A DNA stretch of 64,000 nucleotides, from contig NZ_KQ758609.1 of NCBI RefSeq assembly GCF_001457025.1, positions 1-64,000 on the forward strand, written 5' to 3'. Positions 1-8,213 of this stretch are shown here, piece after piece. Below the pieces are notes generated by a model. The model saw only the letters and a program-made list of their open reading frames with translations, searched no databases and was not told the origin of the DNA. Position 1 is the stretch's first letter. Every line of letters starts with the position of its first letter. Source of the stretch: Pseudarthrobacter enclensis. GTDB lineage: Bacteria; Actinomycetota; Actinomycetes; Actinomycetales; Micrococcaceae. The position numbers and the translations under genes were made by a program.

Positions 1-50
1 GAAACACTCTCCGAAATCCCCCCAACCCTCAAACCAGGTGAGGTAAACCG

Positions 51-713
51 ATGAGCGAGAACCCGGACGCAATCCGCGCAGACATTGAAGCAACCCGGGC
101 ACGCCTGGGCACCAACGTCGACGCCGTCGCGGACAAAGTCACCCCGTCCAACATCGTCCACCGCCAAACAGACAAACTCAAAGACGCCGTGACCGGCGTG
201 AAGGAGAAAGTCATGGGAGCAGCAGACCACACCACCACCCGCGTGCATAACGCCGCCGGCACCGGCACCGGACACGCCGGCAACGCCCTCCACCACACCG
301 GCGACACCCTCCACGACGCCAAAGACACCGCCGCCGCCAAACTCAGCGACGCCGGCCAGGCCGTCTCCCACGCCCCGGACCAGGTCAAAGCCAAAACCGC
401 CGGCAACCCCCTGGCCGCAGGCCTGATCGCCTTCGGCGCCGGGATGCTGATCTCCTCCCTGATCCCGGCCAGCGACAAAGAACGCGAAGCCGCCGACCAA
501 CTCAAAACCGCAGCCCAACCCCTCGCCACCCAAGTCACCGACGCCGCCAAAACCGTCGTCGAAGACCTCAAAGAACCCGCCCAACAGGCCATGGACAACG
601 TCAAAGCCACCGCCACCGACGCCGCCGAACACGTCAAAACCGAAGGCCAACACGCCGCCACCGACGTCAAAGACCGCGCCACCGACGCCAAAGACACCAT
701 CCAAAACACCTAG
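51..713 (+). CDS. DUF3618 domain-containing protein
   Basis: 220 aa. The N terminus (AIRADIEATRARLG at residues 7-20) matches the DUF3618 signature. The rest is rich in Ala, Asp, Lys and Thr and reads as long amphipathic helix, interrupted by one hydrophobic segment at about residues 121-139 that could be a membrane hairpin or single span. An AGGTGAGG ribosome site at 36-43 precedes the ATG. In actinobacteria such genes usually sit in small operons with a phage-holin-family membrane protein; the 36-codon ORF downstream is consistent, but anything upstream lies outside the window. Function is not established; association with envelope stress is inference. Confidence 0.9.
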   Translation: MSENPDAIRADIEATRARLGTNVDAVADKVTPSNIVHRQTDKLKDAVTGVKEKVMGAADHTTTRVHNAAGTGTGHAGNALHHTGDTLHDAKDTAAAKLSDAGQAVSHAPDQVKAKTAGNPLAAGLIAFGAGMLISSLIPASDKEREAADQLKTAAQPLATQVTDAAKTVVEDLKEPAQQAMDNVKATATDAAEHVKTEGQHAATDVKDRATDAKDTIQNT

Positions 714-726
714 GGCAATGTGCGCC

Positions 727-763
727 GCAGGGCCGCTCTTCCACAACGGAGGGGCGGCCCTGC
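727..763 (+). terminator. Hairpin after the DUF3618 gene
   Basis: GCAGGGCCGC at 727-736 pairs with GCGGCCCTGC at 754-763, followed by a short T-run (CGTTTCAG). It lies 14 bases after the stop codon. The T-tract is weak, so attenuation of the downstream small ORF is as possible as full termination. Confidence 0.55.
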
Positions 764-827
764 CGTTTCAGTAGTCCTCAACGCCGTGTATGACTGAAAA
801 CCCGAATGACTGAAAGAAGGACCAGCC

Positions 828-938
828 ATGAAGAAGTTGTTGTTTGCCCTGCTGCCCGCCATCATCACCCGCGTCCTGAGGGCCCGGAAAGCACGACAGG
901 CAGGGCCCGGCCAGGTACCGCCGCGGAACAGGCTGTAG
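828..938 (+). CDS. 36-aa basic membrane microprotein
   Basis: Short ORF starting MKKLLFALLPAIITRVLRAR, preceded by GAAAGAAGG at 812-820, 7 bases from the ATG. The first 17 residues are a hydrophobic helix after two lysines, and the remainder is basic and proline-rich. The layout resembles small single-helix membrane proteins that accompany DUF3618 genes in this group. No function can be assigned. Alternatively it is chance coding, but the good ribosome site and the Lys-Lys-hydrophobic start argue for a real gene. Confidence 0.55.
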   Translation: MKKLLFALLPAIITRVLRARKARQAGPGQVPPRNRL

Positions 939-960
939 CTTTCCGTCGAAGGGCAGGCGC

Positions 961-1716
961 CTAGCGCTTGCCCTTCTTGCGTGACCCCTTGCCCCGCCCC
1001 TTGTCCGGGTTGGGGGCGTACCGTTGGGCCACTTTGGGTGCCGGCTTTTGGGGTCCGCCGCCGCGGCGGTCGGGTTTGGGGGCTTTCTTGGCTTTGACCG
1101 GCTGCGCCGAGGGTTGCCGGGAGCTCTGCGCGGTACGGCCGCGCACAATCCCGATGAATTCCTCGAGGACGTCATCGGTGGCCTCCGTGGCCCATACCAG
1201 GGCGATTCCGGTTCCCGGGGCGTCGGTGAGCCGGCGCGCCACGGTGTCCTTGACGTTGAAATGCCGGGCCACGGACATGGGCAGCACGGCCAGCCCGGCG
1301 CCGGTGGCCACCACCTGGAGAGCTGCCTCGGGACCGCCAAGGGCAGCCACATCCAGAAAGGACTCCTGGTCCAGGTCGGCCAGGGCCACGTCCTCGAACA
1401 CGGAAATTTCGTGGCCCTTCGGCGCGACCACCACCGCCTGCTCCTCGTACAGGGGGATAACGCTCAGGCCCTCGCGTTCGACGGGCAACCGCACGAAGGC
1501 CATGTCCGCGGAACCGCCGCGGACCGCCTCAACCCGGGCGCCGCCGTCGTGCATGAACGCGTGCAGGGGCACGTCCGGCATCCGTTCTTCCCAGCGCCGG
1601 ATCCACTTGCCCGGCGTGACACCGGGGACGTAGGCGATGCGCAGCTCCCGCCGCCCGCCGTCGGGCAGTTCTTCGGCTGGGGCGTTGTCGTCTGGGGAGG
1701 ATGCGGTGGAGGGCAC
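961..1716 (-). CDS. LysR-type substrate-binding domain protein lacking HTH
   Basis: 251 aa from a GTG at 1716. Residues about 23-200 form a periplasmic-binding-protein-like LysR effector domain (ELRIAYVPGVTPGKWIRRWE at its start, AGLAVLPMSVARH near its end). The N-terminal winged helix-turn-helix of LysR regulators is absent; upstream sequence runs into the divergent DUF5997 gene. The last 50 residues are a Lys/Arg/Pro/Gly-rich basic tail, which might bind nucleic acid. An ATG at 1755 is in frame but overlaps the start codon of the divergent gene, so the GTG is preferred. Ligand and function unknown; it may act together with the neighbour at 1754. Confidence 0.85.
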   Translation of the reverse strand: MPSTASSPDDNAPAEELPDGGRRELRIAYVPGVTPGKWIRRWEERMPDVPLHAFMHDGGARVEAVRGGSADMAFVRLPVEREGLSVIPLYEEQAVVVAPKGHEISVFEDVALADLDQESFLDVAALGGPEAALQVVATGAGLAVLPMSVARHFNVKDTVARRLTDAPGTGIALVWATEATDDVLEEFIGIVRGRTAQSSRQPSAQPVKAKKAPKPDRRGGGPQKPAPKVAQRYAPNPDKGRGKGSRKKGKR

Positions 1717-1753
1717 GTCTTCACAGTACCGTCCGCCCGGATACCCTTGAAGC

Positions 1754-2152
1754 ATGAGCTCTGCTAACTCCCAGTCCATGAAGCCGGCCACTGTTGCCAA
1801 GAAACTTGGCATCTACCTGCCCGCAACACCGCAGGAGTTCCAGGATTCAACCATCAGCCGCGAGGAATTCAACGAACTTCAGTCCAACCCGCCGGAGTGG
1901 CTTGCCGAGCTGCGCCGCAACGGCCCGCATCCCCGCCCCGTGGTGGCGCAGAAGCTGAACGTCTCCATCAGCGGGCTGGCCCGCGGCGGCGTCGAGGAAG
2001 CACTCACGACGGCGGAGATCACCGCGCTGCTGCAGGCTCCGCCGCAGTGGCTGGTCACCGAGCGCGCCACCCACGCAGCGGTCCGCGCTGAAAACCAGCG
2101 GGTCAAGGATGAAGCCGCGAAGAAGGACGCCAGGCGCGGCCGCGCCAACTGA
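1754..2152 (+). CDS. DUF5997 family protein
   Basis: 132 aa, starting MSSANSQSMKPATVAKKLGI; a second in-frame ATG lies at 1778. The segment HPRPVVAQKLNVSISGLARG reads like a helical DNA-binding module, and the tail is Lys/Arg-rich. The family assignment is from recognition of the conserved pattern with the divergent LysR-effector-domain gene; the two start codons lie within about 40 bases of each other. Function is uncharacterised. A nucleic-acid-binding partner of the neighbour is inference. Confidence 0.85.
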   Translation: MSSANSQSMKPATVAKKLGIYLPATPQEFQDSTISREEFNELQSNPPEWLAELRRNGPHPRPVVAQKLNVSISGLARGGVEEALTTAEITALLQAPPQWLVTERATHAAVRAENQRVKDEAAKKDARRGRAN

Positions 2153-2183
2153 CCGCTCCTGTCCACCGATCAGAAGCCGGGCG

Positions 2184-2564
2184 TCAGTCCTGGTGCAGCT
2201 GGACGTAGTTGCCGCAGCCGTCGTCGAATACGGCGCTGATCCCGGACGGATCCTCGGCCGGCGGGCTCTTGAACGCGACGCCGGCGGCCACCAAACGGTC
2301 GTACTCGGCCTGGACGTCGGGGACGCCGAACACGATGGCCGGCAGCCCTGCCTGGTAGACGGCGTTCATGTAGTCCGCCCCGATGGGGTTGTCGCTCGGT
2401 TCCAGCAGGAGGCCCACGGAGCTGTCGGAAGCGCCCGGGTCCTTGATGATGAACAAGTTGTAGTCCGGCATGGCCATGAGCGTGTCGAAGCCCAGGGTGC
2501 CCGTGTAGAAGGCGTGGGCCGCGGCCGGGTCCTTGACGTGGATGCTGCACATTTTGATCCGCAT
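2184..2564 (-). CDS. VOC (glyoxalase/bleomycin resistance-like) family protein
   Basis: 126 aa from the ATG at 2564 (MRIKMCSIHVKDPAAAHAFY). The pattern HVKDPAAAHAFYTGTLGF, a central EPSDNPIGADYMNAVYQAG stretch and a C-terminal DDGCGNYVQLHQ segment are typical of a two-module VOC fold with His/Glu metal ligands. A TTG at 2573 would add three residues; the ATG with GGGG just upstream is more likely. Substrate cannot be deduced. Located 16 bases after the convergent-free end of the helical protein gene, probably separately transcribed. Confidence 0.85.
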   Translation of the reverse strand: MRIKMCSIHVKDPAAAHAFYTGTLGFDTLMAMPDYNLFIIKDPGASDSSVGLLLEPSDNPIGADYMNAVYQAGLPAIVFGVPDVQAEYDRLVAAGVAFKSPPAEDPSGISAVFDDGCGNYVQLHQD

Positions 2565-2580
2565 GGTCCCCAACCTACCG

Positions 2581-3063
2581 TCAGCCCACCAGGATTTGGG
2601 TTGCGGACTCTTTGAGTTTTCCGTTGGCCCATTTCATTTGCCGGAGGTTCTGGGCATGGCAGTGCTGGGCGACGTCCAGCAGGTCCGTGTGCTTGATGCC
2701 CTGTGCGGCCTGGGCCACGAGTTCCCAGTCGGCGGACACTCCGCAGGCCTTGATGTACACCTCGCGCAGGTCCCGCAGCAGCAGGAGCCCGGCGTCGGCG
2801 TCACGGCCCAGCAGGTCGCTGCCCTTCTCCCGGAGTTTCTCCAGCAGGGTGTTGTCCTCCCTGGGGCGGGGATCCAGGTCCTGGCCGTAGCGTGAGGCGA
2901 TGGCGGCGATCTCGCGGACGTGCTGCTGCGACCAGGCGGCCAGGTCCCGGCCCAGGTGGAAGATTTCGTGGTCCACCCGGTGCCGTTCGGAGATTTTGAG
3001 CAGCTGCTGTGCCAGGTCGTTCTCGTCCCTGTGCAGCTGTTCCAGTACCAGTCCAATCTTCAC
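2581..3063 (-). CDS. Small helical protein coupled to molybdopterin oxidoreductase
   Basis: 160 aa, GTG start whose GTGA overlaps the stop of the oxidoreductase gene (TGA at 3062-3060), indicating translational coupling. The sequence is all-helical, with regularly spaced His and Glu residues (LHRDENDLAQ, ERHRVDHEIFHLGRD) as in ferritin- or hemerythrin-like four-helix bundles, although no classic paired ExxH motif is evident. A C-terminal half contains HTDLLDVAQHCHAQNLRQMK. It could bind a metal or serve as a chaperone or electron-transfer partner of the upstream enzyme; that is inference. No firm family recognised. Confidence 0.8.
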   Translation of the reverse strand: MKIGLVLEQLHRDENDLAQQLLKISERHRVDHEIFHLGRDLAAWSQQHVREIAAIASRYGQDLDPRPREDNTLLEKLREKGSDLLGRDADAGLLLLRDLREVYIKACGVSADWELVAQAAQGIKHTDLLDVAQHCHAQNLRQMKWANGKLKESATQILVG

Positions 3064-5564
3064 AGCGTGCCCTCCTGCCTGGTTGCCGTGTCATCCGGAG
3101 CCCCGGTGCCGGGGCCGCCGGGGCTGTCCTCGAACGCCATGGCGGACGGGATGCCCCTGGTGCGGGCGTCCCCGGGGAAGTCGCCCACCGGAGCAGATGC
3201 CGTGTTGGTGGGCGCCGACGCGGGACCATCACCGGACCGCACCCGGGTGATCCTGGCCGCGGCGGTCTTGAAGATGGGCTGCTTGGAGGCGGCATCCCAG
3301 TCGGTGATCGTCAGCTCGTTGGCGGCGCGCCCGGCGCCGTCCGGATGGTGCCCGCCGGGAGTGTCCCAGTAGCCGTAATGGAAGGGCAGGAACACCACGC
3401 CGTCCCGGATGCCGACGATCCGGACCTTCGCCTGCACGGACCCGCGCGGGGTGGCCACCTCCGCAAGGTCACCTTCGCCGAGACCGTGCGCGCCGGCGTC
3501 GTGCGCTGAGACCTCAACCCAGACGTCCGGTGCCGCTGCCTGCAGTTCCGGGGCCCGCGCCGTCTTGGTCCGGGTGTGGAAGTGGAACAGCGTGCGGCCC
3601 GTGATGAGCTGCAGGGGATAGTCCTGGCTGGGCAGTTCGTGCGGCGGAACGTATTCGGCCGCCTTGATGATGGCCTTGCCGTCCGGGTTCAGGGCCTTGT
3701 ACTCGGTGGGTTCCACGGGGGCGCCGGTGACCAGGTCGCGGCCGTAGTTCTCGCAGTAGTCCGGGTGCGCCCAGAACTTCCCGTCCGCGTAGATCCGCTC
3801 GGTACCGTCCGGGCTCTCCTCATTGCACGGCCACTGGATGCCGGAGCCGCCCCGCAGTTTGGCGTAGCTGATGCCGGTGTAGTCGCAGGGCCTGCCGCGG
3901 GTGCACTCCTTCCAGGCCTCGAAGGCGGACTCGGGGTCATGCCACTTGATCAGCGGCTGCCCGTCCTTGTCCTTCAGCTCCATGCGGCGGGCGTAGTCGA
4001 TGAAGATGTCCAGGTCCGGACGGGCCTCCCCCGGCGGGTCCACGGCTTTTTCGGACAGGTGGACGGTGCGGTCCACGTTGGTGAACGTTCCGGTCTTCTC
4101 ACCCCAGGTGGCGGCGGGGAAGACGACGTCCGCCAGCTGGGCCGTCTCGCTCAGGAAGATGTCCTGCACCACCAGAAACAGCCGCTCCTGCTCCAGGATG
4201 GACCGGATGCGGGGAAGCTCGGGCAGGGAGACCGCCGGATTGGTGCCGCTGACCCACAGCATCCGGATGGACCCGTCCTCGGCGTAGCGCATCATCTGCA
4301 TCAGGTGCGTGGGCGGTGAATAGTGCGGAATGGACATGGGGTCCACGTTCCAGACCCTGGCCAGGTCCTGGATGTGGGCGTCGTTGGACCAGTTCCGGAA
4401 GGCAGCGAGGTCGCCGTCGGCCCCGCATTCGCGGGTGTTCTCGGCGGTGGGCTGGCCGTTCATCTGCAGGATGCCGCAGCCGGGCTTGCCCAGCATTCCG
4501 CGGATAATGTTGACGTTGTTGACCTGAACCGCGGCCGCCGTGGCCTGGTTGGACTGGTAGAAGCCCTGCAGCACCGTGGAGAGCAGCCGTTCGGCGTGGC
4601 CGAGGATCCGGGCCGCCTCCTGGATCTTTTCGGCGGGTACCCCGGTGATCCCGGCAACCAGGACGGGCGGATACTTGGCCACTTCCTTTTCCAGCTCCTG
4701 GTAGCCAACCGTGTGCGCCTTAATGTAGTCCTGGTCCACCCAGCCGTTGGCGATGAGCTCGTGGAGGAGGCCGTTCATCAGGGCCACATTGGTGCCTGGC
4801 CGGGGCGCCAGGTGCACGGTGGCGGCCCGGGCAACCTCGGTCAGGCGGGGGTCAACGCAGATGATGGCGGGCGGGTTGGGCCCGGCCAGCCGGTCCAGCA
4901 TCCTGGTCCACAGGACGGTCTGGGTTTCTGCCACGTTGTGTCCATAGAGGGCGATGACGTCGGCGTGGTCCACGTCGGTGTAGGAGCCGGGCTGGCCGTC
5001 GCAGCCGAACGATTCCTTGAGCGCCTCGGCGGCGGTGGCCGTGCACAGCCGCGTGTTGCCGTCCACGTGGTTGGTGCCGATGCCGCCGTGGGCGATGGTC
5101 CCCAGGGTGTAATACTCTTCCGCGAACAGCTGGCCGGTGGTGTAGAAGCCCAGGGCGCTGGGGCCCTGTTCAGCCAGCAGCGCCTTGGAACGGTCCACCA
5201 CGCGCTGCATGGCGGTCTCCCAATCCGTCTCCACCAGTTTGCCGCCCTCGCGGACGAGCGGCCGGGTGAGCCGGTCCGGGGAAGCGTTGGCCTGCCACCC
5301 GTACAAATCCTTGGGTCCCAAACGGCCGTGGTTGACCCGGTCCCCTGCCCGGCCGCGTACGCCAACAATCCTGTTGTCCTTGACGGCCAGGTCCATGGCA
5401 TCACCGTTGGAGTGGAGGATGGAAGCCGTCTGGACCCAGCGGTCCACGTCCTGCGGGGAGACGCCTTCGGCCAGGTGGGTGTCCACCCGGACCGGCCAGG
5501 TTCCGCCGCCCGGGTACGGTGTCCTGGTTCCCCACGGTTCTGCGATGCGGTCAATCCGGCCCAT
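3060..5564 (-). CDS. Molybdopterin oxidoreductase lacking the N-terminal [4Fe-4S] motif
   Basis: 834 aa from the ATG at 5564 (MGRIDRIAEPWG). It belongs to the DMSO-reductase superfamily: Mo-bis-MGD folding segments include TRPLVREGGKLVETDWETAM, GIGTNHVDGNTRLC (Cys174 in the position of the Mo-ligating cysteine of Nap/Fdh enzymes), ALYGHNVAETQT, GTNVALMNGLLHELI, LWVSGTNPAVSLPE and a C-terminal molydopterin dinucleotide-binding domain (LPLQLITGRTLFHFHTRT and LPFHYGYWDTPGGHHPDGAG). The usual N-terminal CxxC-x3-C cluster is replaced by HSNGDA at residues 51-56 and GRLGPKD, so no Fe-S centre is expected. No Tat signal is visible, so it is probably cytoplasmic. Substrate unknown. The start far upstream in the open frame is unlikely because that sequence covers the divergent gene. 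Confidence 0.9.
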   Translation of the reverse strand: MGRIDRIAEPWGTRTPYPGGGTWPVRVDTHLAEGVSPQDVDRWVQTASILHSNGDAMDLAVKDNRIVGVRGRAGDRVNHGRLGPKDLYGWQANASPDRLTRPLVREGGKLVETDWETAMQRVVDRSKALLAEQGPSALGFYTTGQLFAEEYYTLGTIAHGGIGTNHVDGNTRLCTATAAEALKESFGCDGQPGSYTDVDHADVIALYGHNVAETQTVLWTRMLDRLAGPNPPAIICVDPRLTEVARAATVHLAPRPGTNVALMNGLLHELIANGWVDQDYIKAHTVGYQELEKEVAKYPPVLVAGITGVPAEKIQEAARILGHAERLLSTVLQGFYQSNQATAAAVQVNNVNIIRGMLGKPGCGILQMNGQPTAENTRECGADGDLAAFRNWSNDAHIQDLARVWNVDPMSIPHYSPPTHLMQMMRYAEDGSIRMLWVSGTNPAVSLPELPRIRSILEQERLFLVVQDIFLSETAQLADVVFPAATWGEKTGTFTNVDRTVHLSEKAVDPPGEARPDLDIFIDYARRMELKDKDGQPLIKWHDPESAFEAWKECTRGRPCDYTGISYAKLRGGSGIQWPCNEESPDGTERIYADGKFWAHPDYCENYGRDLVTGAPVEPTEYKALNPDGKAIIKAAEYVPPHELPSQDYPLQLITGRTLFHFHTRTKTARAPELQAAAPDVWVEVSAHDAGAHGLGEGDLAEVATPRGSVQAKVRIVGIRDGVVFLPFHYGYWDTPGGHHPDGAGRAANELTITDWDAASKQPIFKTAAARITRVRSGDGPASAPTNTASAPVGDFPGDARTRGIPSAMAFEDSPGGPGTGAPDDTATRQEGTL

Positions 5565-5755
5565 GAGTTCATCTCCCGTCGCGAAAACGGCGCGCACTGC
5601 GGCGGCAGCCGCGCATTTGCCTTCCATCCCGGAACGTACCCTTTGCGGTGTCCGGCGAAACGGCGGCTGCCGGCATTGACCGGACTGCCCGGACAGGGTG
5701 GAATGGAATGACCAGCCCGGGAATCCGCGGCCCGGGCACACGCAGGAGGTGCCAG

Positions 5756-6427
5756 GTGGCAGCCGTGATGGAAGGCCTCGCGCAGGGATTCGTGCAGGGC
5801 GCCTGGGCGCTGCTGCTGTGCGGGCCGGTGCTGGTGGCCAGTGTCGCGGCCACCGTCTTCGTGGTGCGCCGGCGGAACCTTGGAGCCCCCGGTGTGGGCA
5901 TGTCCGACGGCGGGGGGCAGCGTTCGGACCAGCTGTTCTGGGATGTGTTCCTGGGCTCCTGCGTTGCCGTGCCGGCGCTGCTGATCCCCACTTTGCTTTC
6001 CCCGTGGACGGGGCTGTTCCTTGCAGGTGCCGGGGCTGCGGCCGGCGTCGCGGCGTATCGAGCGACGCCGAAGTACCTTGCCGGGCGGGCCCGCCTCCGC
6101 AGCGGGCTGGAACGGGAAGCGGCGCACCGGACAGCCCGTGAGCGGCACGACGCACTGGTGGCGCGGTGGCGCCAGTACGAACTGGACCCCGCGAGCAGCA
6201 TCGACTACCCGGCGCTGACGGATGTGCGCTTCCCTGAAACCTCCGCCCTGATCAAGGCCCTGCGCGCGGCCGAGCAGTTGCGCACCGATCCCGGCGAACC
6301 CGATATCGGCCGGCCGGGCGGCCTGCAGCAGGACTACCCCGACGCCGTCACGCACCTGGCTGCGTCCCTCGCCGCGGCCGAGCGGGCGGCAGGGATTCCG
6401 GCCGCGGGAACGCAGGCACCAGGTTAA
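5756..6427 (+). CDS. Membrane protein, unknown
   Basis: 223 aa from a GTG at 5756 with a clear AGGAGG at 5743-5748, seven bases upstream. Hydrophobic segments lie at about residues 13-31 and 53-95 (QLFWDVFLGSCVAVPALLIP followed by a Gly/Ala-rich span), giving two or three membrane passes. The C-terminal half is soluble and helical with many Arg/Glu/Ala residues (ARLRSGLEREAAHRTARERH). Divergent from the molybdopterin oxidoreductase gene. No family recognised; function unknown. Confidence 0.75.
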   Translation: MAAVMEGLAQGFVQGAWALLLCGPVLVASVAATVFVVRRRNLGAPGVGMSDGGGQRSDQLFWDVFLGSCVAVPALLIPTLLSPWTGLFLAGAGAAAGVAAYRATPKYLAGRARLRSGLEREAAHRTARERHDALVARWRQYELDPASSIDYPALTDVRFPETSALIKALRAAEQLRTDPGEPDIGRPGGLQQDYPDAVTHLAASLAAAERAAGIPAAGTQAPG

Positions 6428-6480
6428 GAGGTGTGTCGCAGGCGGTGGAGCCGGCCAGGGAGGCGGGATAGCATCCCAGC

Positions 6481-7083
6481 ATGAGGCCAGAGGACATACC
6501 GGCACGTGACCAGTACGGACGGCTGCTCGAGGACAGGGGGGTCTGGCGGCAGGCCACCACCCTTGAAGCGGCGGGCGAGCTAACCGCCCGCTGGCTGGCA
6601 GGCGGCAGTTCCTACCAGCCGGGGCATTTCGCCGCCGGTTACGACGACGAGACCGGTCCCCTCGCCGGGCCCCTGGCAGAGCTCAACCGGAGCGGTCTCT
6701 TCACCAAGGAATCCCAGCCCGGCATTGTCGAGGGCACCGCAGCGCAACGGCAGTACGTCACCGGGTTCTGCAGCGCAGCCACCGCGGGCCACCTGCTGGC
6801 ACTGTCCACCAGGACGGACCTGGTGACGGTGGCGCACGCTCCGGGAGAATCGAGCAGCGCTGCCATCCCCGTCACGCTGGACGGCACGGAAGTGGTGACG
6901 GTCCTGGGTTCGAGCGAAAACCCGGTTGACGAGGAACAGATCAAGGCCTGGGCCGACGAAACCAACGACACCCTTGCCCTGCTGCTGGCCGATTCCTGGT
7001 ACGTCGAGATCCTCGACCCGGTGTGGGGCCGCAACGATGTCCTGCTTCCCGCGGTGCTCGGCGCACTGACGGAGCGGGGCTAG
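6481..7083 (+). CDS. DUF6919-like protein
   Basis: 200 aa soluble protein. The N-terminal part WRQATTLEAAGELTARWLAG, the stretch AELNRSGLFTKESQPG and QRQYVTGFC resemble the DUF6919 pattern known from Streptomyces proteins (from memory, not searched). No catalytic motif stands out. It begins 53 bases after the membrane protein gene, on the same strand, so it could share a transcript. Function unknown. Confidence 0.75.
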   Translation: MRPEDIPARDQYGRLLEDRGVWRQATTLEAAGELTARWLAGGSSYQPGHFAAGYDDETGPLAGPLAELNRSGLFTKESQPGIVEGTAAQRQYVTGFCSAATAGHLLALSTRTDLVTVAHAPGESSSAAIPVTLDGTEVVTVLGSSENPVDEEQIKAWADETNDTLALLLADSWYVEILDPVWGRNDVLLPAVLGALTERG

Positions 7084-7107
7084 CTGGCGATTCGTCTCTT
7101 GCCGGTG

Positions 7108-7584
7108 TCAGGAGGACGAAGGGGCAGCTACTCCATGGCCAGGTCCGTGGTCGACGAGCGGGCCTGATGTGCTGCTGACGCGGGTTCCCTGCTCAGTGGT
7201 GGCTGCCATAACCAGCACTCCAAACTCGAAACCTGAGTAGCGGGTCCGTTTAAACAAGCCAGCCTTCGGTTCAGCGTGCGCGCCGGGCCCGACCGCAGAC
7301 ACGAAGACATCACTGCTCTCGTCGCCACTGGCGATGAAGGACACCCGACGGTTGAACACCGCAGACTCAAAACGGGCACGCAGCTCGATGACCAGTTCGC
7401 CGCCGACTTCGACATCAGGCTTCAGAACACCGAGGTCGCCCAAAGTAACTTCGCCCGCAGGCTTCAGGGACCCGTCCGCCTGGCGGACCGATACGGTCGC
7501 GCTACCCTCCCGAATCCTGCCATCTTTCACCCATGAGACATCATCACGCGGATAACATCCCAAGGTCACTTTGTCCGCCTTCAT
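7108..7584 (-). CDS. Hypothetical protein
   Basis: 158 aa from the ATG at 7584, chosen because a GGGAGGGAG ribosome site lies seven bases upstream on the minus strand; an in-frame ATG at 7617 would lack one. The sequence is beta-rich with alternating hydrophobic residues (GGELVIELRARFESAVFNRR, SGFEFGVLVMAATTEQGTR) and no cysteine pairs or membrane span. It is convergent with the DUF6919-like gene. No family recognised. Confidence 0.7.
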   Translation of the reverse strand: MKADKVTLGCYPRDDVSWVKDGRIREGSATVSVRQADGSLKPAGEVTLGDLGVLKPDVEVGGELVIELRARFESAVFNRRVSFIASGDESSDVFVSAVGPGAHAEPKAGLFKRTRYSGFEFGVLVMAATTEQGTRVSSTSGPLVDHGPGHGVAAPSSS

Positions 7585-7646
7585 ACGCCGGCTCCCTCCC
7601 AAAGCAATCGGCCACAATGTTCCGATGATATATAGGGACGGGCCGG

Positions 7647-8213
7647 TCAGCTCAGCACTGCGTGCAGGCGGCGACCAGTGCGGGCAACGATGCCGGTGAA
7701 CACGGCATCGTCGTCCAGGGCGCGGGTCATGATCAATCCGCCCTGGATTGCTGCCACCGCGTCCACCGCGAGGTCAGCGGCATCGGGCCCGGAAATCCCG
7801 CCGCGGTGCAGCGTCTCCGTCAGCACCCCCACCCAGTCGGCGAAATAGGCACGGACCTCCCGGGCGAAGGTCTCCTGCTCTTCCCCCAAGGTCATGGCAG
7901 CGAACAAGCAGACCCGGTCCCGGGAGACGAAGTACTCCTCCACCACCTGCGTCATGCGCGCCACCGCTTCGCCTGCATCGCCGGCTGTGCGGAGCGGTTC
8001 GAACACCTGCTCGTCGAACCAGCCGCGCACCTGCGCCAGGACGGCGCGGGCCATGTCCGCCTTCCCGTCGGGGAAGAAGTGGTAGAGGCTCCCCCGCCCG
8101 ATCCCGGTTTCCTGCTGGATGACCGACAAGGAGCCGCTCTCGAAGCCGCGCCGGCGGAAAACACCGGCGAGGGCACGGACGGCGTCGTCCCTGTCAAGTA
8201 CGGTTCGGGGCAT
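7647..8213 (-). CDS. TetR/AcrR family transcriptional regulator
   Basis: 188 aa. The N-terminal HTH runs from about residues 10 to 50 (ALAGVFRRRGFESGSLSVIQ, GIGRGSLYHFFPDGKADMAR), followed by an all-helical ligand domain typical of the YxaF/LmrA-like TetR C-terminal group. Its ATG overlaps the stop codon of the DUF1348 gene by one base (TAATG), so the two are translated together. It probably represses this operon through the palindrome at 8704-8721. Confidence 0.9.
   Translation of the reverse strand: MPRTVLDRDDAVRALAGVFRRRGFESGSLSVIQQETGIGRGSLYHFFPDGKADMARAVLAQVRGWFDEQVFEPLRTAGDAGEAVARMTQVVEEYFVSRDRVCLFAAMTLGEEQETFAREVRAYFADWVGVLTETLHRGGISGPDAADLAVDAVAAIQGGLIMTRALDDDAVFTGIVARTGRRLHAVLS

Noticed and set aside
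4323..5711. 462-codon plus-strand open frame
   Set aside because: Antisense to the molybdopterin oxidoreductase gene, whose motifs are clear.
5565..6155. N-terminal extension of the molybdopterin oxidoreductase to 1031 codons
   Set aside because: The extra 197 residues are Pro/Arg-rich, without similarity to the family, and cover the start of the divergent gene with its clear AGGAGG.
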